Positions 4,807 through 8,386 of a DNA stretch of 8,386 nt are shown piece by piece. The stretch's first letter is position 1. Each line of letters opens with the position of its first letter. The translations under genes and the position numbers were made by a program. The notes beneath the pieces were generated by a model, which had not been told where the DNA came from, ran no database searches, and saw only the letters and a list, made by a program, of their open reading frames with translations. The DNA lies in the NCBI GenBank assembly GCA_026989045.1, contig JALSJY010000239.1, positions 1 through 8,386 of the forward strand, given 5' to 3'. This DNA is from Hyphomicrobiales bacterium (GTDB lineage Bacteria > Pseudomonadota > Alphaproteobacteria > Rhizobiales > Devosiaceae).

Positions 4807-6879
4807 TCAATGCTCAATTACCCTTAGAGACTGTGAAAGACTGGTGTTTTTCTTTCCTTCTCTAACTCGATAAACCATATAATTGCCCATTATCTTTTGA
4901 ACATATTTTCTGGTTTCAACAAAAGGTATTCTCTCAATCCAGCTCACTGGATCAATATTAGAATTTCGCGGATCACCAAAAAGCTTAATCCATTTATTGA
5001 CATTGCCAGCTCCCGCATTATATGCCGCCGCCGCTAAAATCAGCGATCCATCATATCTATCTAATTGCGCCGCCAAATAGGTTGAGCCAAGCAGGGCGTT
5101 ATATTCTGGATCACTGGTAAGCCTTGCCTTTGAATGTTTAGCGCCTATTTTTTGCGCAGTTTCTTTAGCCGTTGCAGGCATTAATTGCATTAAACCAAGT
5201 GCTCCTGAACGAGACTTGGCATCAATATCAAAGCGGCTCTCTTGCCGTGCAATGGCAAAAACAGCTGATTTATCCACGCTAGCTAGATTAAAGCTAGCGG
5301 GAATTGCATCTTTTGGAAAGGAGAATAAATCAAGCGCAATGCCACGCCTTTGTGCTAAATATGCAATTGAAATTGCAACATTATGAGCATCAATTGTCTG
5401 TGCTAATCTCGCCGCAAGTAGCATTTCACCTGCATTATTTAATGAATATGAAATCCGCCTAACCAGTGGCTCAGCTAAAACACCAGCGCCATTATTATCT
5501 AAAAGTCGCACAGCGCGCACCAAGTCACGCTGCTCGAAAGTGCTTAGCATTTCACGCCAAGCAGGTAAGGGGCGAATATTTACAGGGTTTAAGCCAAGCT
5601 CCTCTCTGGCCAATTGCCCATAAAAAACCTTGTCATATTGAGCAGCTTTAGAAAAAGCAACCTTTGCACCTTGGTTGTCACCTAATTCTTTTAATGCTCG
5701 GCCTAGCCAAAAGTTAGATTGAGTAATTGAACTAGCCAAAGTGGACATAGAGCGTTGGCGCTCAAAATGAATGCGGGCAGTGTTTGCATCTTTTAAATAT
5801 CTAAGAGCAATCCATCCAGCATGAAAATTTGCTTCAACCAACCGTCCCTCTGGCCCTTGAGTATATCCTGCTGCTGCTTTATAAGCGTTTTGAAATTGAT
5901 TAAGCCTTAGCGCCATACGAACAAGCAAACGCCGTTCATACCAAAATTGCGCACTATCAGGAAAATTCCCCTTAGCCTTATTTAAATGCATAACTGCTTG
6001 ACTTACATTTTCTTGTCTCCGTGCAAATTGAGCATTAGCAAAATGAAACACATATTCATTTCGCATTGAAGGATCAACACGATTAAGCAATTTTTGTGCA
6101 TCAGGGCTTTTACGAGAAACAGCAATCCGTGCAACAGCCAGTGATTTTTGTGCTGGCGATAGATGATGTAAAATCCGCTCCACTCCTTTAGCACGATCAA
6201 ACATTAACAAATGTTTGGCGCGCTTCCAATGGTCATTGCGATTTAATAATCTGCCAAATTCTTGATAAATTAAGTCCTCATCATTCTTAGATAAAAATTT
6301 ATTCACCCATATTTCTTTTATTATTCTACCTGCTCGCTCGCTCTGCCCGTCTTTCACATATGCCTTTGCCAACGCAATTTGCGCTTTTAATGTGTTGGGC
6401 ATTTTGCCGCCCAGTAAAGAAATTATTTCATTATAAGAGGCATCAGTTTTTACTAAAGCCTGCTCCATGCGGGTTTTATAAATTCCTGCACTAGCGAAAT
6501 TTGGTGCATCAGCGCTAAAACGCAACACGCTTTTATAGTCAATTTCACCATTGCCATGAAAAATAGCCGCCCATTGAATAGTGCGTCTTTCAAGATCGCT
6601 ACTAATATTACGCGCGCTAGCATAAGCAGTTTGATAATCTTGTTTTTTTAATAAACCAAGTGCCTGCCTAAATTGGGCTGAGCCTTTGTTTGATTGCTCG
6701 ATTGTTGAATTAGAGTTGATTGAGCCAGTAATTGTGCGATCAATTTTCTCATTTGCATAACTGGCTGAAGAGGCAAGCAAAACAGGAATAATCATAACTA
6801 TAGCAAAAATATTACTAAGTTTATTTTTAAATAAAAACGATTTATGCCTAGGTAAAATAAGTAGTGATTTAATATTCAT
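4807..6879 (-). CDS. slt: Soluble lytic murein transglycosylase
   Basis: This 690-residue periplasmic enzyme should cleave the MurNAc-GlcNAc bond of peptidoglycan, leaving 1,6-anhydroMurNAc. The N-terminus is a signal peptide with an unusually long basic n-region, hydrophobic core at 24-37 and a likely cut after ASYA (residue 42). Residues about 60-500 are Ala/Leu/Arg-rich helical repeats resembling the TPR-like ring of Slt70. The catalytic SLT domain (about 530-665) has ARQESRF with the expected catalytic Glu at about 547, GALGLMQLMPATA, AAAAYNAGAGNV and IPFVETRKYVQKI, all hallmarks of family 1A. Length is slightly above E. coli Slt70 (645). The ATG at 6879 has AAAGGA (6889-6894) nine bases upstream. 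The gene is divergent from dapA and converges on the HhH gene. The pairing with dapA and smpB is common in Hyphomicrobiales. Confidence 0.95.
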   Translation of the reverse strand: MNIKSLLILPRHKSFLFKNKLSNIFAIVMIIPVLLASSASYANEKIDRTITGSINSNSTIEQSNKGSAQFRQALGLLKKQDYQTAYASARNISSDLERRTIQWAAIFHGNGEIDYKSVLRFSADAPNFASAGIYKTRMEQALVKTDASYNEIISLLGGKMPNTLKAQIALAKAYVKDGQSERAGRIIKEIWVNKFLSKNDEDLIYQEFGRLLNRNDHWKRAKHLLMFDRAKGVERILHHLSPAQKSLAVARIAVSRKSPDAQKLLNRVDPSMRNEYVFHFANAQFARRQENVSQAVMHLNKAKGNFPDSAQFWYERRLLVRMALRLNQFQNAYKAAAGYTQGPEGRLVEANFHAGWIALRYLKDANTARIHFERQRSMSTLASSITQSNFWLGRALKELGDNQGAKVAFSKAAQYDKVFYGQLAREELGLNPVNIRPLPAWREMLSTFEQRDLVRAVRLLDNNGAGVLAEPLVRRISYSLNNAGEMLLAARLAQTIDAHNVAISIAYLAQRRGIALDLFSFPKDAIPASFNLASVDKSAVFAIARQESRFDIDAKSRSGALGLMQLMPATAKETAQKIGAKHSKARLTSDPEYNALLGSTYLAAQLDRYDGSLILAAAAYNAGAGNVNKWIKLFGDPRNSNIDPVSWIERIPFVETRKYVQKIMGNYMVYRVREGKKNTSLSQSLRVIEH

Positions 6880-7097
6880 TCATTCTAGTCCTTTGATTAT
6901 CAACAATTCAGTCGACCCCCAAAGCCTTACCGACAATTCATAATAATCAAATAGGGTAAAAATTTGGTCTATAAAATAAAAATGAATGAAGAATTCACTA
7001 GCGGAGAAGGTTTTGCTTTATTTGCTCAAAAAAAGACCGTAAAGCTGTATATAAATTCAAACATCTATCAATAATGTTAGAAAATAGGAATATAAAA
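6880..7097. promoter_or_regulatory. Divergent intergenic region between slt and dapA
   Basis: This 218-bp AT-rich region must contain the slt promoter (minus) and probably the dapA promoter (plus). No convincing -35/-10 pair was found on either strand. Possible regulatory structure is an ACAATTCA direct repeat (6903-6910 and 6933-6940, exactly 30 bp apart) and an 11-bp dyad TTGATTATCAA (6893-6903) that touches the slt ribosome-binding site. Confidence 0.45.
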
Positions 7098-7973
7098 ATG
7101 TTAACAGGTGCATTCACTGCTTTAATCACCCCTTTTAATAATAACGAGATTGATGAAAAGTCGTTAGTAAAGCTTATAAATTGGCAAATTGATGAAGGTA
7201 TCAATGGGCTTGTTCCTGTTGGCACAACTGGTGAAACACCTACTTTAAGTCATGATGAACATGCAAAAGTGGTTGAAATCTGTATAAAGACTACAGCTGG
7301 TCGCGTGCCTGTAATTGCAGGTGCTGGGTCAAACTCTACTGCTGAAGCAGTTGAAATGGTTGAATTTGCACAAAAAGCAGGAGCAGATGGTGTGCTTTGT
7401 GTTGCGCCATATTATAATAAGCCAAATCAAGAGGGATTATTTCAGCATTTTTCAGCTATTGCAAAAGCAACCGACTTGCCAGTTATTTTATATAATATTC
7501 CCTCGCGCTCAATTGTTGATATTTCAATTGATACAATGGCACGCCTTCAAAATACACATGAAAATATAGCGGGCGTAAAAGATGCCACCTCTGATATTGG
7601 TCGTGTAAGTTTACAAAGAGCACAGCTTGGTAAAGGATTTATTCAATTTTCTGCCGATGATATGAGCGCTGTTGGTTTTAATGCACATGGTGGACATGGA
7701 GCTATTTCGGTGGTTTCAAATATAGCACCAAAATTATTTACTGCCATGATGGATGCAAGCCTTAACGGTAATTTTGATGAAGCATTACGTATTCAAGACA
7801 AGCTCGCACCGTTAATGAGCGCTCTTTTTATTGAGCCGAACCCTGCTGGTACGAAATATGTAGCGCAAAAACTGGGTCTTTGTCAGGCAGATTTACGTCT
7901 GCCAATGGTGCCATTAACCGATACAACCAAAAAAATAATTGATGCAGCAATGGAGCACGCAGGCATAGCGTAA
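7098..7973 (+). CDS. dapA: 4-hydroxy-tetrahydrodipicolinate synthase
   Basis: DapA condenses pyruvate with aspartate semialdehyde, the first committed step to meso-diaminopimelate and lysine, in the cytoplasm. The 291-residue product matches the usual length (292 in E. coli) and is a complete TIM-barrel enzyme: GTTGETPTLS with T43/T44, PYYNKPNQEG, YNIPSRS with Y132 and R137, and the Schiff-base lysine K161 in GVKDAT. All key positions agree with E. coli numbering within one residue. I start at 7098 because AGGA (7086-7089) lies eight bases upstream and the family begins right before the GAFTALITPF strand; the ATG at 7074 would add eight unconserved residues and has no ribosome-binding site. 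smpB starts nine bases after the stop, so the two are probably cotranscribed. No attenuator or riboswitch was seen upstream. Confidence 0.96.
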   Translation: MLTGAFTALITPFNNNEIDEKSLVKLINWQIDEGINGLVPVGTTGETPTLSHDEHAKVVEICIKTTAGRVPVIAGAGSNSTAEAVEMVEFAQKAGADGVLCVAPYYNKPNQEGLFQHFSAIAKATDLPVILYNIPSRSIVDISIDTMARLQNTHENIAGVKDATSDIGRVSLQRAQLGKGFIQFSADDMSAVGFNAHGGHGAISVVSNIAPKLFTAMMDASLNGNFDEALRIQDKLAPLMSALFIEPNPAGTKYVAQKLGLCQADLRLPMVPLTDTTKKIIDAAMEHAGIA

Positions 7974-7982
7974 TATTTTCAG

Positions 7983-8386
7983 ATGGCAGCAAAGAAAAAT
8001 AAATCAAAAATAAATAATGGCTTGATTGCTGATAACCGCAGGGCGCGTTATGATTATGAAATTCTTGATACACTTGAAGCTGGCATTGTGCTTGAAGGCA
8101 CTGAGGTAAAGTCTTTACGCACCGGTAAAGCACAAATTACCGAAAGCTATGCCTCGCCAGAAGATGGTGAGTTATGGTTGATAAATGCTTTTATTCCTGA
8201 ATATTTACAAGCAAATCGCTTTAACCACCAAGAAAAAAGACGCAGAAAACTTCTTGTTTCAAAAAAAGAATTATCCCGTTTAAGTCAAGGGGTCGAGAGG
8301 GGCGGCAATACAATTGTGCCATTAAAATTTTATTTTAATGAGCGCGGCATAGCAAAAGTCTTGCTTGGCTTGGCAAAGGGTAAAAA
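7983..8386 (+). CDS. smpB: SsrA-binding protein SmpB (3' end outside window)
   Basis: SmpB binds tmRNA and brings it to stalled ribosomes for trans-translation. The visible 134 residues, of roughly 155-160 expected, show the family pattern: NRRARYDYEILDTLEAGIVL near the N-terminus, EGTEVKSLRTGKAQI (oligonucleotide-binding core), ESYA, LWLINAFIPEY, HQEKRRRKLL and VPLKFYFNERGIAKVLLGLAKGK. The final segment with the conserved C-terminal basic tail that enters the decoding centre is cut off by the window. Start is the ATG at 7983, nine bases after the dapA stop. No Shine-Dalgarno sequence is apparent in the intervening bases, so translation may depend on coupling to dapA or on the A-rich start of the message. 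Confidence 0.96.
   Translation, partial: MAAKKNKSKINNGLIADNRRARYDYEILDTLEAGIVLEGTEVKSLRTGKAQITESYASPEDGELWLINAFIPEYLQANRFNHQEKRRRKLLVSKKELSRLSQGVERGGNTIVPLKFYFNERGIAKVLLGLAKGK

Noticed and set aside
5466..5651. Plus-strand ORF, and a minus-strand ORF at 6003-6200, inside slt
   Set aside because: Both are shadows of the well-supported slt reading frame.
6982..7074. 30-codon ORF upstream of dapA as a possible leader peptide
   Set aside because: There is no ribosome-binding site, no run of Lys or other regulatory codons and no terminator/antiterminator hairpins after it; its TAATG overlap is with a dapA start that I consider false.
6998..7225. Minus-strand ORF across the dapA start
   Set aside because: It is antisense to dapA and to the intergenic region, without support.
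7315..7569. Plus-strand ORF inside dapA
   Set aside because: It is an alternative frame of dapA, whose true frame contains every catalytic motif.
7828..8133. Minus-strand ORF over the dapA-smpB junction
   Set aside because: It is antisense to two conserved genes and has no domain signature.

Overview
The window looks like a chromosomal segment of an AT-rich alphaproteobacterium, most likely Hyphomicrobiales (Rhizobiales) or a close relative. The evidence is the family content and order: a porin_2-like outer-membrane barrel, a long BON/OmpA protein, a helix-hairpin-helix module of the kind appended to alphaproteobacterial L21 and NuoE proteins, and the neighbourhood slt / dapA / smpB. The genus cannot be fixed from the sequence alone.

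Left part (1-1300): the 3' end of a porin-like gene (1-546) closes at a strong intrinsic terminator (572-601). An accessory island follows, holding six copies of a ~27-bp hairpin-forming repeat in both orientations (651-677, 691-718, 751-777, 1155-1181, 1191-1217, 1270-1296). They bracket a small GIY-YIG nuclease gene (845-1135). The first two copies form an inverted pair, like a REPIN. The 5-bp arms of the repeats differ between copies but mostly still pair, which argues for a selected hairpin. This is the most unusual part of the window: a candidate repeat-plus-nuclease unit, analogous in layout to REP/RAYT systems but with a GIY-YIG nuclease.

Middle part (1300-4760): three same-strand genes with tight spacing form an apparent envelope operon. 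They are an 837-aa inner-membrane-anchored or secreted BON-OmpA protein with five tandem ~120-aa modules, a previously easy-to-miss 36-aa single-span membrane peptide (4012-4122), and a membrane-tethered helix-hairpin-helix protein (4135-4695). The operon ends at a 12-bp hairpin (4721-4752). The 36-aa peptide and the HhH protein share a GxxxG-aromatic-Cys pattern in their membrane spans.

Right part (4807-8386): a soluble lytic transglycosylase gene on the minus strand converges on the operon. It is divergent from dapA (4-hydroxy-tetrahydrodipicolinate synthase, all catalytic residues present), which is followed 9 bp later by smpB, cut by the window end. dapA supplies lysine and meso-diaminopimelate for peptidoglycan, Slt recycles peptidoglycan, and the OmpA domain should bind diaminopimelate in peptidoglycan. 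Much of the window is therefore cell-wall biology. No rRNA, tRNA or CRISPR was seen.
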